Below, piece after piece: positions 15,406 through 23,586 of a DNA stretch of 32,702 bases (the stretch's first letter is position 1; each line of letters starts with the position of its first letter). Below the pieces are notes generated by a model that ran no database searches, was not told the origin of the DNA, and worked only from the letters and a program-made list of their open reading frames with translations. The position numbers were made by a program, and so were the translations under genes. Origin of the DNA: Clostridiaceae bacterium (lineage in GTDB: Bacteria; Bacillota; Clostridia; Oscillospirales; Acutalibacteraceae); contig JAEELT010000065.1 in NCBI GenBank assembly GCA_016282855.1, positions 1 through 32,702 of the forward strand, read 5' to 3'.

Positions 15406-16402
15406 AGCACAGGGATATGATATCCTGATAGAAAAAGGTTCTCTGTCAAAAGCGGGAGAGTATCTTGACCTGAACAGAAGAGTAATAATAGTTACCGATG
15501 ACGGAGTACCCGGAAAATACGCGCAAGCCGTGCTCGCCTTCTGCGGCGGTGGTTCCTTTATCAAGACCGTGCCTCAGGGAGAGGGCAGCAAAAGTTTCGG
15601 TACTCTGCAGGATATACTTAAGGCAATGACAGAAGCAGGCCTCACAAGAAGTGACTGCGCCGTTGCTGTCGGCGGAGGCGTAGTCGGTGACCTAACCGGC
15701 TTTGCAGCATCGATATATATGAGAGGCATCGATTTTTACAATATACCAACAACAATGCTCTCACAGATTGATTCGTCTGTCGGCGGAAAGACAGCAATAA
15801 ACTTTCTCGGTCTGAAAAACATAATCGGAGCTTTTTACAGGCCGAAAAAAGTAATGATTGACGAAAACACTCTTTCAACCCTCACCCTGCGCCAGATAAA
15901 CAACGGCCTTGCAGAATCAATCAAAATGGCTACTACAAGCGACCCGGAGCTTTTTGATTTGTTTGAAAGCGGCAATCCTTATGATGTTCCCGGCACAGTA
16001 ATAGAAAAGTCGCTCAGAATCAAAAACGAAGTGGTAAGCAAGGACGAAAAAGAAAAGGGACTTCGCAGAGTGCTCAACTTCGGCCATACGATAGGTCACG
16101 GAATAGAAGCAAACTGCGAAGGGAAGCTTTACCACGGCGAATGCGTGGCAATCGGTATGCTGCCTATGTGCTCCGACTCGCTGAGAGCAAGGCTCAGCGC
16201 AGTGCTTGAAAAATACAATCTGCCGACATCCTGCGACATAGATGCCGCCAAGATATCGGAAGCCGTGCTGCACGATAAGAAATCAAACGGGGATTCAATA
16301 ACAGCCGTTTGCGCGGATGAGCCCGGCAAATTCAGATTCATATCAATGAAGCCTGATGATTTCAGAGAAAAAATAAACTCAATTACGGAGAACAGAAAAT
16401 GA
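15395..16402 (+). CDS. aroB: 3-dehydroquinate synthase
   Basis: A 335-residue NAD- and Zn/Co-dependent enzyme converting DAHP to 3-dehydroquinate, the second shikimate step. It shows V-A-V-G-G-G-V-V-G-D-L-T-G-F-A-A-S near residue 90, IPTTMLSQIDSSVGGKTAIN, the metal-ligand region LAESIK, and R-V-L-N-F-G-H-T-I-G-H-G-I-E near residue 225, with Glu/His metal ligands. The ATG at 15395 gives the usual family start (MIIKAQGYDILIEKG); its SD is weak (GGTGA), consistent with translational coupling to pheA, which it overlaps by 11 bp. An upstream GTG at 15377 is less likely. It overlaps aroC by 4 bp (ATGA). Confidence 0.95.
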   Translation: MIIKAQGYDILIEKGSLSKAGEYLDLNRRVIIVTDDGVPGKYAQAVLAFCGGGSFIKTVPQGEGSKSFGTLQDILKAMTEAGLTRSDCAVAVGGGVVGDLTGFAASIYMRGIDFYNIPTTMLSQIDSSVGGKTAINFLGLKNIIGAFYRPKKVMIDENTLSTLTLRQINNGLAESIKMATTSDPELFDLFESGNPYDVPGTVIEKSLRIKNEVVSKDEKEKGLRRVLNFGHTIGHGIEANCEGKLYHGECVAIGMLPMCSDSLRARLSAVLEKYNLPTSCDIDAAKISEAVLHDKKSNGDSITAVCADEPGKFRFISMKPDDFREKINSITENRK

Positions 16403-17490
16403 AAAACACATTCGGAAACAGCGTTTCTCTCACGTTATTCGGAGAAAGCCACGGCGAATATACGGGAGCCGTGATTGACGGACTTGCTCCGGGTATAACA
16501 GTTGACGAAAAATATATCGCAAACAGGCTGTCGCTGCGCAGGCCGTCCGGCAAAACCGGCACAAAGCGCATTGAGAAAGATAATTTCAGAATAATCAGCG
16601 GAGTTTTCCGCGGCAAAACCACAGGCACGCCGCTTTGCGTTATTATCCCCAACGAAAATGTGAAAAGCGAGGATTATGCCCGTGAATCGATTATTCCCAG
16701 ACCGGGTCACGCCGATTATACCGCCAACTGCAAATATCACGGCTTTGAAGATTACAGAGGCTCGGGGCATTTCAGCGGCAGGCTGACCGCTCCGCTTGTA
16801 GCGGCAGGTGCAATAATGCAATATGCCCTTGAAAACAAAGGAATATATATCGGAACTCATATTGCAAGGTGCGCCAAAATCAATGACAGGCCGTTCAAAA
16901 ACATTAATGAAGATATAAAAACTCTCGGCAAAAAGAAGTTTGCCGTTCTCGATGAAGCAAAAAGCAAAAAGATGCAGGAAGCAATTATCCTTGCAGCAAA
17001 AGACGGCGACAGCGTAGGCGGAATACTCGAAACAGCCGTTACCGGTATACCCGCAGGAACGGGAGAGCCGTGGTTTGACACTATGGAGAGCATGCTTTCA
17101 CATGCTTTGTTTTCGATACCCGCCGTTAAAGGTGTGCAGTTCGGAAACGCATTTAAAAATGTTGACCTGCCCGGCAGCAAATACAATGATGAATTCGCAG
17201 TAAGCGCGGGCAGCATTATCACCAGAACAAATCACAACGGCGGAATAAACGGCGGTATAACAAACGGAATGCCCGTTATTTTCAGCTGCGCCGTAAAACC
17301 GACGCCCTCTATTTTCAAACAGCAAAACAGCGTAGACCTGACAGAAATGGAAAACACCGTTATTCAGACCTCCGGCAGGCACGACCCCGCAGTGATTCAC
17401 AGAGCCAGAGCGGTAGTTGATGCAGTAACAGCTCTTGTAATCTGCGATATGCTTGCTTTGAGGTACGGCACTGATTTTCTCGGAGAATGA
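16399..17490 (+). CDS. aroC: Chorismate synthase
   Basis: A 363-residue enzyme that removes phosphate from EPSP to form chorismate using reduced FMN. The three family signatures are seen: G-E-S-H-G-E-Y-T-G-A-V-I-D-G at residues 15-28, the G-R-x-T-A-like segment F-S-G-R-L-T-A-P-L-V-A-A-G-A near 130, and R-H-D-P-A-V-I-H-R-A near 330. Overlap with aroB is the 4-bp ATGA, with a GGAG SD inside the aroB end. aroA starts one base after its stop codon. Confidence 0.96.
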   Translation: MKNTFGNSVSLTLFGESHGEYTGAVIDGLAPGITVDEKYIANRLSLRRPSGKTGTKRIEKDNFRIISGVFRGKTTGTPLCVIIPNENVKSEDYARESIIPRPGHADYTANCKYHGFEDYRGSGHFSGRLTAPLVAAGAIMQYALENKGIYIGTHIARCAKINDRPFKNINEDIKTLGKKKFAVLDEAKSKKMQEAIILAAKDGDSVGGILETAVTGIPAGTGEPWFDTMESMLSHALFSIPAVKGVQFGNAFKNVDLPGSKYNDEFAVSAGSIITRTNHNGGINGGITNGMPVIFSCAVKPTPSIFKQQNSVDLTEMENTVIQTSGRHDPAVIHRARAVVDAVTALVICDMLALRYGTDFLGE

Positions 17491-17491
17491 T

Positions 17492-18700
17492 ATGAAAGCT
17501 GAAATCTTCCCATCTGTCGCGCACGGCACCTTAACCGCTCCTCCTTCAAAGAGCGATGCTCACAGAGCTCTGATTTGCGCCTGCCTTGCCGACGGGATAA
17601 GCACAATAGAAAATATTGACTATTCTCAGGATATTCTCGCTACCCTTGACTGTCTTGAAGCCCTGGGAGCTGAGATTGAAAGAGGGAGCGGCTTTGTTAA
17701 AGTCCTCTCCCCTGTCAGAAAAACGGACAGCGCAGTTCTGAACTGCAGAGAAAGCGGAAGCACTCTCAGGTTTATAATACCGCTTGCTCTTTTTTATTGC
17801 GGTGAATGCACCTTCACCGGCAGTGAAAAGCTTATGTCAAGACCTCTTTCGGTTTATTCTGATTTATTTAATCAAAACGGTATAATATGCAATCCGGAAA
17901 AAGACAGGTTAAAACTCAAAGGTACAATCAGCCCCGGCAGATTCATTATTCCCGGCAATATAAGCAGTCAGTTTATAAGCGGTTTGCTTTTTGCACTGCC
18001 TTTGGCAAACGGTAACAGTGAAATTGAAATAATTCGTCCTTTTGAAAGCAGGCCGTATGTTGATATGACCGTTTCAGCACTCAGGAGATTCGGCATTAAA
18101 ATCGATTGCCATAATGATAACCGTTTCACAGTTTGCGGCTCTCAGTCTTACAGGCATACCGACTGCTCAGTTGAAGGTGACTGGTCAAACTCAGCCTTTT
18201 TTGACGCTCTGAATTATCTCGGTGGAAATATCAATATGGAAGGGCTTGACCCGGAAAGCGCTCAGGGAGACAAAGTTTATAAAACCGTTTTTGAAAAACT
18301 CAGTCAAAAAAATCAGGTTATCGATTTATCGAACTGTCCGGATCTCGGCCCGATATGTATGGCTCTGGCATATAAAAACGGCGCATTGTTTACCGGCACC
18401 GACCGCCTTAAAGCTAAAGAAAGCGACCGCTGTTCTTCAATGAGCGAAGAACTTGCAAAGTTCGGCATAAAAAGCAAAGAAGGCAGCAACAGTTTTAAGG
18501 TTTATCCCTCAGAAATACACAGGCCGTGCGAAGCTCTTAACGGACATAACGACCACAGAATTGTAATGGCTCTCTCTGTTTTATGCACAATAACCGGAGG
18601 CATAATAGACGGCGCTCAGGCTGTATCAAAAAGCCTGCCGGATTATTTCAAAATGCTGAAAAGACTCGGAATTAAGGTGAATCTATATGAAACTGCTTAA
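17492..18700 (+). CDS. aroA: 3-phosphoshikimate 1-carboxyvinyltransferase (EPSP synthase)
   Basis: A 402-residue enzyme joining PEP and shikimate-3-phosphate. Seen are P-P-S-K-S-D-A-H-R-A near residue 18, the PEP-loop motif R-E-S-G-S-T-L-R-F near 92, ISSQFISGLLFALP, D-R-L-K-A-K-E-S-D-R near 310 and N-D-H-R-I-V-M-A-L near 355. The PEP loop differs from the class I type (N-A-G-T-A-M-R-P): Ser replaces the Thr and Phe replaces the Pro, as in Clostridia-type enzymes. The length is a little below the usual ~425. ATG 17492 is one base after the aroC stop, with GGAG six bases upstream. tyrA overlaps its end by 14 bp. Confidence 0.95.
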   Translation: MKAEIFPSVAHGTLTAPPSKSDAHRALICACLADGISTIENIDYSQDILATLDCLEALGAEIERGSGFVKVLSPVRKTDSAVLNCRESGSTLRFIIPLALFYCGECTFTGSEKLMSRPLSVYSDLFNQNGIICNPEKDRLKLKGTISPGRFIIPGNISSQFISGLLFALPLANGNSEIEIIRPFESRPYVDMTVSALRRFGIKIDCHNDNRFTVCGSQSYRHTDCSVEGDWSNSAFFDALNYLGGNINMEGLDPESAQGDKVYKTVFEKLSQKNQVIDLSNCPDLGPICMALAYKNGALFTGTDRLKAKESDRCSSMSEELAKFGIKSKEGSNSFKVYPSEIHRPCEALNGHNDHRIVMALSVLCTITGGIIDGAQAVSKSLPDYFKMLKRLGIKVNLYETA

Positions 18701-19547
18701 TAATCAGAACATACTCATCGTCGGACTTGGCCTTATGGGCGGCAGCTATGCCAAAGCTCTCAAGCGCCTTGACTTTCATATTGAAGCCATTGACACAAAC
18801 AGGGAATCTGTTGATTACGCTCTTGAAAACGGCATTATAGACCGCGGATATACATCTCCCGATGCCGAAGCAATCGGCAGGGCTGATGTTGTGGTGTTCG
18901 GCCTTTACCCCGCTGTGTTTAAAAAGTGGATAGCGGATTATCAGCATTATTTCAAAAGCGGGGCTGTAATAACCGATGTAACCGGTGTCAAAGGCTGCAT
19001 TGTATATGATATCCAGGCAATGCTCCGTGATGATGTTGAATTTATCGCCGCTCACCCTATGGCGGGGCGTGAGGTTTACGGAGTAAAGAACAGCACCGAA
19101 AAAATGTTCAGAGACGCAAACTTTCTTGTGGTCCCGACAGAAAAGAATACAGAGGAATCCATTGAATGGTGCAAGGAACTCGGAAGGCTTCTCGGCTTTA
19201 TAAATGTAACGGTTCTGTCCCCTGAAGAACACGACAGGATGATAGGCTTCGTTTCTCAGCTTACCCACTGCATTGCGGTAGCGCTTATGACCTGCTCCGA
19301 TAACACTCATCTTGCGGACTATACCGCCGATTCTTTCAGGGATCTTACGAGAATAGCGAATATAAACGAAGTGATGTGGAGCGAACTGTTCCTGCTCAAT
19401 AAAGAAGCTCTGCTCAATGATATTGACAGGTTTACAGAAGAATTGACCGAAATCCGAGGTCTGCTTGAAAAAGACGACAGAGAAGGCCTTAAAGATAAAA
19501 TGCGCCTTTCCACTCAGAGAAGAGCCGCATTCAACAAAAAGAATTAA
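18687..19547 (+). CDS. tyrA: Prephenate dehydrogenase
   Basis: A 286-residue enzyme that oxidises prephenate to 4-hydroxyphenylpyruvate, the Tyr branch. The NAD-binding Rossmann motif I-V-G-L-G-L-M-G-G-S-Y-A is at residues 10-21 and ends at the Asp of A-I-D-T-N, which suggests NAD preference. The substrate His is in A-H-P-M-A-G-R-E near 127, with S-Q-L-T-H-C-I-A near 190. No ACT or chorismate mutase domain is fused, so Tyr feedback on this enzyme is not evident. The ATG at 18687 has AAGGTG seven bases upstream, and the start overlaps aroA by 14 bp. Confidence 0.94.
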   Translation: MKLLNNQNILIVGLGLMGGSYAKALKRLDFHIEAIDTNRESVDYALENGIIDRGYTSPDAEAIGRADVVVFGLYPAVFKKWIADYQHYFKSGAVITDVTGVKGCIVYDIQAMLRDDVEFIAAHPMAGREVYGVKNSTEKMFRDANFLVVPTEKNTEESIEWCKELGRLLGFINVTVLSPEEHDRMIGFVSQLTHCIAVALMTCSDNTHLADYTADSFRDLTRIANINEVMWSELFLLNKEALLNDIDRFTEELTEIRGLLEKDDREGLKDKMRLSTQRRAAFNKKN

Positions 19548-19566
19548 AAGAAAAGAGGAAAATAAA

Positions 19567-20598
19567 ATGAGTATGAATATGGACTTTGAGAAAAAGCTCG
19601 CTATACCGATGGAAGTTAAAGAAATGTTCCCTGTATCCATACAGGTTGAACAGACCGTTCAGAAAAAAGGGGCGGAATTAAAAAACATTTTCAGCGGAAA
19701 GGATAACAGATTCCTTCTGATTATAGGGCCCTGCTCCGCCGACAAAGAAGACAGCGTGATGGAGTATATCTACCGCCTTGTTCCGGTGCAGGAAAAGGTA
19801 AAAGACAAGATAATGATTATACCGCGTATTTACACAAACAAACCGAGAACCACCGGCTCCGGATACAAGGGAATGCTCCATCAGCCCGATCCCGAGGCAA
19901 AGCCCAACCTCTTTGAAGGTATTACCGCAATACGTCAGCTTCATATGAGAGCTGTAAGCGAAACCGGTTTTATCTGCGCGGACGAAATGCTTTACCCGAG
20001 CAATCACAAGTATCTTGATGATATTCTGGGCTATGTTGCCGTTGGAGCAAGAAGCGTTGAAAATCAGGAACACCGGCTCACTGCAAGCGGTATTGATGTG
20101 CCCGTAGGTATGAAAAACCCCACAAGCGGTGATATTGATGTAATGATGAACGCGATTACCGCAGCGCAGCATCCACATCATTTTATATACAGGGGCTGGC
20201 AGGCACATTCACACGGCAACCCCTACGCTCACGCGATTCTGCGCGGATATGTAAATAAGCACGGCAATTCGCTGCCCAACTATCATTATGAGGACCTTTC
20301 ATTTGTAAATGAAAAATACCTTGCCTCCGGTCTTGAAAACCCCGCCGTTATTGTTGACTGCAATCACGCAAATTCAGGAAAACATTTTATTGAGCAGATA
20401 AGAATATCAAAGGAAGTTTTAAGCAGCAGAAAGTATAACAGCGATATCAAAAAGCTTGTAAAAGGTTTTATGATTGAAAGCTACCTTGAAGACGGCAACC
20501 AGAGCGCGGGCGGCATTTACGGCAAATCAATCACCGACCCATGCCTCGGCTGGGAGAAGACAGAAAGGCTGATTTACGATATGGCTGAAATTCTCTGA
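19567..20598 (+). CDS. aroF: 3-deoxy-7-phosphoheptulonate (DAHP) synthase, type I alpha
   Basis: A 343-residue enzyme condensing PEP and erythrose-4-phosphate, the first shikimate step. It matches the E. coli AroF/G/H class: I-I-G-P-C-S-A-D near residue 55, P-R-I-Y-T-N-K-P-R-T-T-G-S-G-Y-K-G near 90, VGARSVENQEHR, V-D-C-N-H-A-N-S-G-K near 265 (metal-ligand region), and an E-D-G-N-Q loop near 310. The N-terminal extension found in feedback-regulated enzymes is present, but the effector (Phe, Tyr or Trp) cannot be read from the sequence; the letter F is a convenience. The ATG at 19567 has GAGG eight bases upstream and lies 19 bp after tyrA; a second ATG at 19573 is possible. Confidence 0.93.
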   Translation: MSMNMDFEKKLAIPMEVKEMFPVSIQVEQTVQKKGAELKNIFSGKDNRFLLIIGPCSADKEDSVMEYIYRLVPVQEKVKDKIMIIPRIYTNKPRTTGSGYKGMLHQPDPEAKPNLFEGITAIRQLHMRAVSETGFICADEMLYPSNHKYLDDILGYVAVGARSVENQEHRLTASGIDVPVGMKNPTSGDIDVMMNAITAAQHPHHFIYRGWQAHSHGNPYAHAILRGYVNKHGNSLPNYHYEDLSFVNEKYLASGLENPAVIVDCNHANSGKHFIEQIRISKEVLSSRKYNSDIKKLVKGFMIESYLEDGNQSAGGIYGKSITDPCLGWEKTERLIYDMAEIL

Positions 20599-20612
20599 TA
20601 AGGATGATTAAT

Positions 20613-21833
20613 ATGTACGGACTGCTCGGAAAAAGCCTGTCACATTCTCTCTCTCCGCAGATTCATTCATATTTCGGCGATTATGAATATGAGCTTTTCT
20701 GCCGCAAAGAGAATGAGCTTGACACATTCTTTTCGGATAACTCAATCAATGCATTCAATGTTACAATACCGTATAAGGTGGAAGCATTTAAAAGATGTGA
20801 TTTCCTCAGCGATACAGCTTTAAAAACCGGGAGCGTCAATACCGTTGTGCGCAGCTCGGGAAAGCTGTACGGCTATAACACGGATTATTACGGCTTCGCT
20901 TATATGACGGGCAAACTCGGAGTTGATTTCAAAGATAAAAAGGTTGTGATTCTCGGCACAGGCGGTGCCTGCCGCACGGTAAAAACCGCCTGCGCGGATT
21001 TCGGCGCTGAAAGCACCGTGATTATCGGCAGAAAAAGTGAATTCAACTATGATAACCTTTATCTCAATTACGATGCCGATATTATCATAAATACCACTCC
21101 GGTCGGAATGTATCCGAATAACGGCGAAGCGGCTGTTAATATCAGTGATTTCAGCAAGCCGGAAGCCGTTATTGATTTGATATACAACCCCGCAAAAACC
21201 CGCCTGCTCATTGAGGCTGAAAAGCTTGGAATTCCGTGCATCAACGGCTTATCCATGCTCGTAGCTCAGGGGCTCAGATCATCGGAATTATTTTTCGGCA
21301 AGACATATGATAAAGGTTTAATTGAAAAAGCGCTTGCCGATATTTCACTGAGAAATGCGAATATTGTGATTATCGGTATGCCGGGATGCGGTAAATCAAG
21401 CGTCGGCAAAGCTGTTGCCGAAAAGCTCGGCAGAGAGTTTACCGACACAGACAGCCTGATTGAAGCGTCAAGCGGAAAAAGCATACCGGAAATATTTGCA
21501 AATGAGGGTGAAGAAGTTTTCAGGGACATTGAAACGAGAGAAATAAGAGAATGCTCAAAGAAACTCGGCAATGTAACAGCAACCGGAGGAGGCGCTGTCC
21601 TCAGAGAAATCAACAGAAACTGCCTTAAACAAAACGGAATTATCGTATATCTGAGAAGACCCATTGAACACCTTTCGCAAAACGGAAGACCCCTCTCATC
21701 AGGCTTTGATGCAGTAAAAAAGCTGTATGAGGAAAGAAAGCATATATACGAAACCTTTGCCGACTTTACGGTTGACGCAGGCAAAAGCCCTCAGGAGACA
21801 GCCGAAACAATAATAGAACGCATAGGCTTATAA
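20613..21833 (+). CDS. aroE/aroK: Shikimate dehydrogenase / shikimate kinase fusion
   Basis: A 406-residue two-domain enzyme for two consecutive shikimate steps. Residues 1-245 are AroE: S-L-S-H-S-L-S-P at 8-15, F-N-V-T-I-P-Y-K with the catalytic Lys near 58, Y-N-T-D-Y-Y-G-F near 89, the NADP loop G-T-G-G-A-C near 117, N-T-T-P-V-G-M and N-G-L-S-M-L-V-A-Q-G. After a short linker, residues about 248-406 are AroK: P-loop G-M-P-G-C-G-K-S-S-V-G near 254, D-T-D-S-L-I, F-R-D-I-E, T-G-G-G-A-V-L and the lid N-G-R-P-L. Both active sites look complete. The ATG at 20613 lies eight bases after AAGGA; the ATG at 20604 overlaps that SD. Last gene of the operon, followed by a terminator. Confidence 0.94.
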   Translation: MYGLLGKSLSHSLSPQIHSYFGDYEYELFCRKENELDTFFSDNSINAFNVTIPYKVEAFKRCDFLSDTALKTGSVNTVVRSSGKLYGYNTDYYGFAYMTGKLGVDFKDKKVVILGTGGACRTVKTACADFGAESTVIIGRKSEFNYDNLYLNYDADIIINTTPVGMYPNNGEAAVNISDFSKPEAVIDLIYNPAKTRLLIEAEKLGIPCINGLSMLVAQGLRSSELFFGKTYDKGLIEKALADISLRNANIVIIGMPGCGKSSVGKAVAEKLGREFTDTDSLIEASSGKSIPEIFANEGEEVFRDIETREIRECSKKLGNVTATGGGAVLREINRNCLKQNGIIVYLRRPIEHLSQNGRPLSSGFDAVKKLYEERKHIYETFADFTVDAGKSPQETAETIIERIGL

Positions 21834-21839
21834 ATTAAA

Positions 21840-21890
21840 AGGACTGAAGCAAATGATAAATCATCTGTTTCAGTCCTATTTTATTATATT
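21840..21890. terminator. Intrinsic terminator of the aromatic operon
   Basis: AGGACTGAA (21840-21848) pairs with TTCAGTCCT (21869-21877), nine pairs, with a further weak ATGAT/ATCAT dyad in the loop. ATTTTATTATATT follows on the plus strand. On the minus strand a CCTTTTAATTT tail could also serve the DUF4358 gene, whose stop is at 21896. Confidence 0.8.
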
Positions 21891-21895
21891 CTTTT

Positions 21896-22399
21896 TTATC
21901 CGAAAAACTCATCCGCCATACTCTCGGCATCCGATGAATTCTCACAAATGCAATAAACAAGCACTCTGTTGTTATAGCCTGCAACACACGCGTTATCGAT
22001 TTTGGGTACCTGAGCGGGGCCGTAATCGGAGTATCCGTCTCTGAGGTAATCAATTCTCGCCGCGATTGCGTCTTTAACCGCAGTGTAAGTGCTGTCATCC
22101 GCACACTTGATTACAGCAAGCTCGTCAGCGGCAGCTCCGGAGCCGACATACCAGGCAATTTCGGAAACTCCGGCGGTATCAACATCATATTTCTCAAGTG
22201 TAATAAAAGGATTCTCGGAAAGCTCGAGATCTCCTTCAAAACTCAGCTTTGAAACCATAAGCGAAGCCGCTTCTGAAGCGGACAGCTGCTGAGTGGATGT
22301 TTCTGCGGTTTCGGAAGGTGCTCCGGTCTCAGAGCCTGTGCAGGAAAAAAGGGTAAATGCTAAGGAAAATATCATTAAAACAGTTATAATTTTTTTCAT
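21896..22399 (-). CDS. DUF4358 lipoprotein
   Basis: A 167-residue lipoprotein. The signal MKKIITVLMIFSLAFTLFSC ends in a lipobox with the lipidated Cys at residue 20, followed by a Ser/Thr/Glu-rich tether. The mature part matches DUF4358: K-Y-D-V-D-T-A-G-V-S-E-I-A-W-Y-V-G-S-G-A-A-A-D-E-L-A-V-I, then D-A-I-A-A-R-I-D-Y-L-R-D and YGPAQVPKIDNACVAGYNNRV. The biochemical role is unknown. Members are often found near acyl-transfer genes (MBOAT, SGNH), and here it follows the SGNH lipoprotein gene by only 10 bp. The ATG at 22399 has AGGGG six bases upstream. Confidence 0.85.
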   Translation of the reverse strand: MKKIITVLMIFSLAFTLFSCTGSETGAPSETAETSTQQLSASEAASLMVSKLSFEGDLELSENPFITLEKYDVDTAGVSEIAWYVGSGAAADELAVIKCADDSTYTAVKDAIAARIDYLRDGYSDYGPAQVPKIDNACVAGYNNRVLVYCICENSSDAESMADEFFG

Positions 22400-22409
22400 T
22401 CGTTTCCCC

Positions 22410-23477
22410 TTACTCGTACTTGGCAACATACGCAAGCCACTTGCGTGTGTACTCTTTTCCCAGATGACAGCCGTCGGTGGATGCTTCATCGGGTAGATAG
22501 CCCTTGCTGTTGACGATTGCCGAGGCGGCATCAATATAGGTGAGCCCCTCATCGGAAGCAAGCTTCTTGATAAGCTTATTTACATTGTTGATTGCTCCCT
22601 GATTATAGCCGTATTCATTTTTCGCGCTGGTGGACTCTGAAATAGGCAATACAGAAATCAGATAGATAGTTGCGCCGGGAACTCTTTCGCGCACAGCGTC
22701 TATCACTTTTTTATAATGCTTCACAAAAACATCCATACTGCCCCAGCCGCACTCGTTGTCGCCGAACATTATGTAGATATTCTTGAAATCTTTACCTTTG
22801 AGCTCATCAATAACCGGCACGGACGAGCCTTCGCAGTTTTCGGTGAATACCGTGTCAACATTAAGGCCGACTTTGCCGTAAACATTCTTTGCGAAGCCGT
22901 AATTTTCAATGGAAAGCACTCTGGAATTTCCGAGGAAAGCGCTCTTTGAAAAATCAAGTTTCTCGTCTGAAGATGTTTTTGATGTAGTCTTAGCGGCAGA
23001 GGTTGAAGGCGCGGTAACCTCAACGGGAACAGCTTCGGCAGTTTCGGAGCTGCGCTCCGGAATCAATCTTGAAATCGCGTTGCTCACTCTGTCGGTAATG
23101 GGAATGCGTGACGAGGCCGAAGAAGACGAAACGGAGGAAGAGCTCTGAGATGAAGAAGACGGCGCCGCAGAAGCGGACGATGTCTTGGCAGAAGTGCTGC
23201 TCTTCTTTTCGGTGTGAGTAAGCGTTTCAGTATCAGGTGAAGCAGATGAAGAAGTTGTCGGGGGTTGAGGCAAAGCGGTGGTCTCAGTTGTAGTCTGAGC
23301 TACCGTCGCAGACTCCTCTCTCTGCGTTAACGACACAGATTTTTCAGTTATGTTATTGCCTTCTTCAGCGTATGTTCTGTTTGAACTGAAAGCGCAGGAA
23401 GTCAAGCAAAAAACACCGATAAATAAAATTATCAGTAAAGAAATAACCCGGCAAGCCGGGATTTTATTGAATTTCAT
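22410..23477 (-). CDS. SGNH-hydrolase-type lipoprotein with Ser/Thr-rich linker
   Basis: A 355-residue lipoprotein. The N-terminal hydrophobic segment ends in L-T-S-C with the lipid Cys at residue 28. Residues about 35-175 are a low-complexity Ser/Thr/Ala/Glu linker, including a run of mostly Ser, that would span the cell wall. The C-terminal ~175 residues are an SGNH domain: F-L-G-N-S-R near 182 (nucleophile Ser), I-M-F-G-D-N-E-C-G-W near 238 (block III, Asn) and D-G-C-H-L-G near 337 (Asp/His). It probably removes or transfers acyl groups on wall polymers, by analogy with SGNH proteins paired with MBOATs. The ATG at 23477 follows AAGGA. A CCCGGC-TT-GCCGGG palindrome lies in codons 6-10. Confidence 0.83.
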   Translation of the reverse strand: MKFNKIPACRVISLLIILFIGVFCLTSCAFSSNRTYAEEGNNITEKSVSLTQREESATVAQTTTETTALPQPPTTSSSASPDTETLTHTEKKSSTSAKTSSASAAPSSSSQSSSSVSSSSASSRIPITDRVSNAISRLIPERSSETAEAVPVEVTAPSTSAAKTTSKTSSDEKLDFSKSAFLGNSRVLSIENYGFAKNVYGKVGLNVDTVFTENCEGSSVPVIDELKGKDFKNIYIMFGDNECGWGSMDVFVKHYKKVIDAVRERVPGATIYLISVLPISESTSAKNEYGYNQGAINNVNKLIKKLASDEGLTYIDAASAIVNSKGYLPDEASTDGCHLGKEYTRKWLAYVAKYE

Positions 23478-23531
23478 TTTTACCATCCTTATAGTAACAG
23501 GGATAAACCCTGATGAAAACTCAAAAAATGC

Positions 23532-23569
23532 AGGCGGAAAACCGGCTGATATCAAGGACCGGACCGCCT
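23532..23569. promoter_or_regulatory. Terminator-like hairpin in the 5' leader of the SGNH lipoprotein gene
   Basis: AGGCGG (23532-23537) pairs with CCGCCT (23564-23569), and inner CCGG (23542-23545) with CCGG (23559-23562). Runs flank both sides: TTTTTTT after it on the plus strand, and GCATTTTTT after it on the minus strand. It lies between the predicted minus-strand start (about 23580) and the lipoprotein ATG (23477). It could therefore be a 5'-UTR attenuator, or a boundary terminator insulating the two-component operon. Confidence 0.6.
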
Positions 23570-23586
23570 ATTTTTTTATCGATATT

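Noticed and set aside
18672-19640. 322-codon minus-strand ORF opposite tyrA
   Set aside because: It is fully antisense to tyrA and its neighbours, which have clear family motifs; it has no recognisable domain and is a codon-bias shadow.
19678-20208. 176-codon minus-strand ORF inside the DAHP synthase gene
   Set aside because: Antisense shadow of a strongly conserved enzyme; no SD or motif.
23447-23460. CCCGGC-AA-GCCGGG palindrome as an operator or terminator
   Set aside because: It lies inside codons 6-10 of the SGNH lipoprotein and has a two-base loop and no U-tract; probably coincidental, although an effect on translation is possible.
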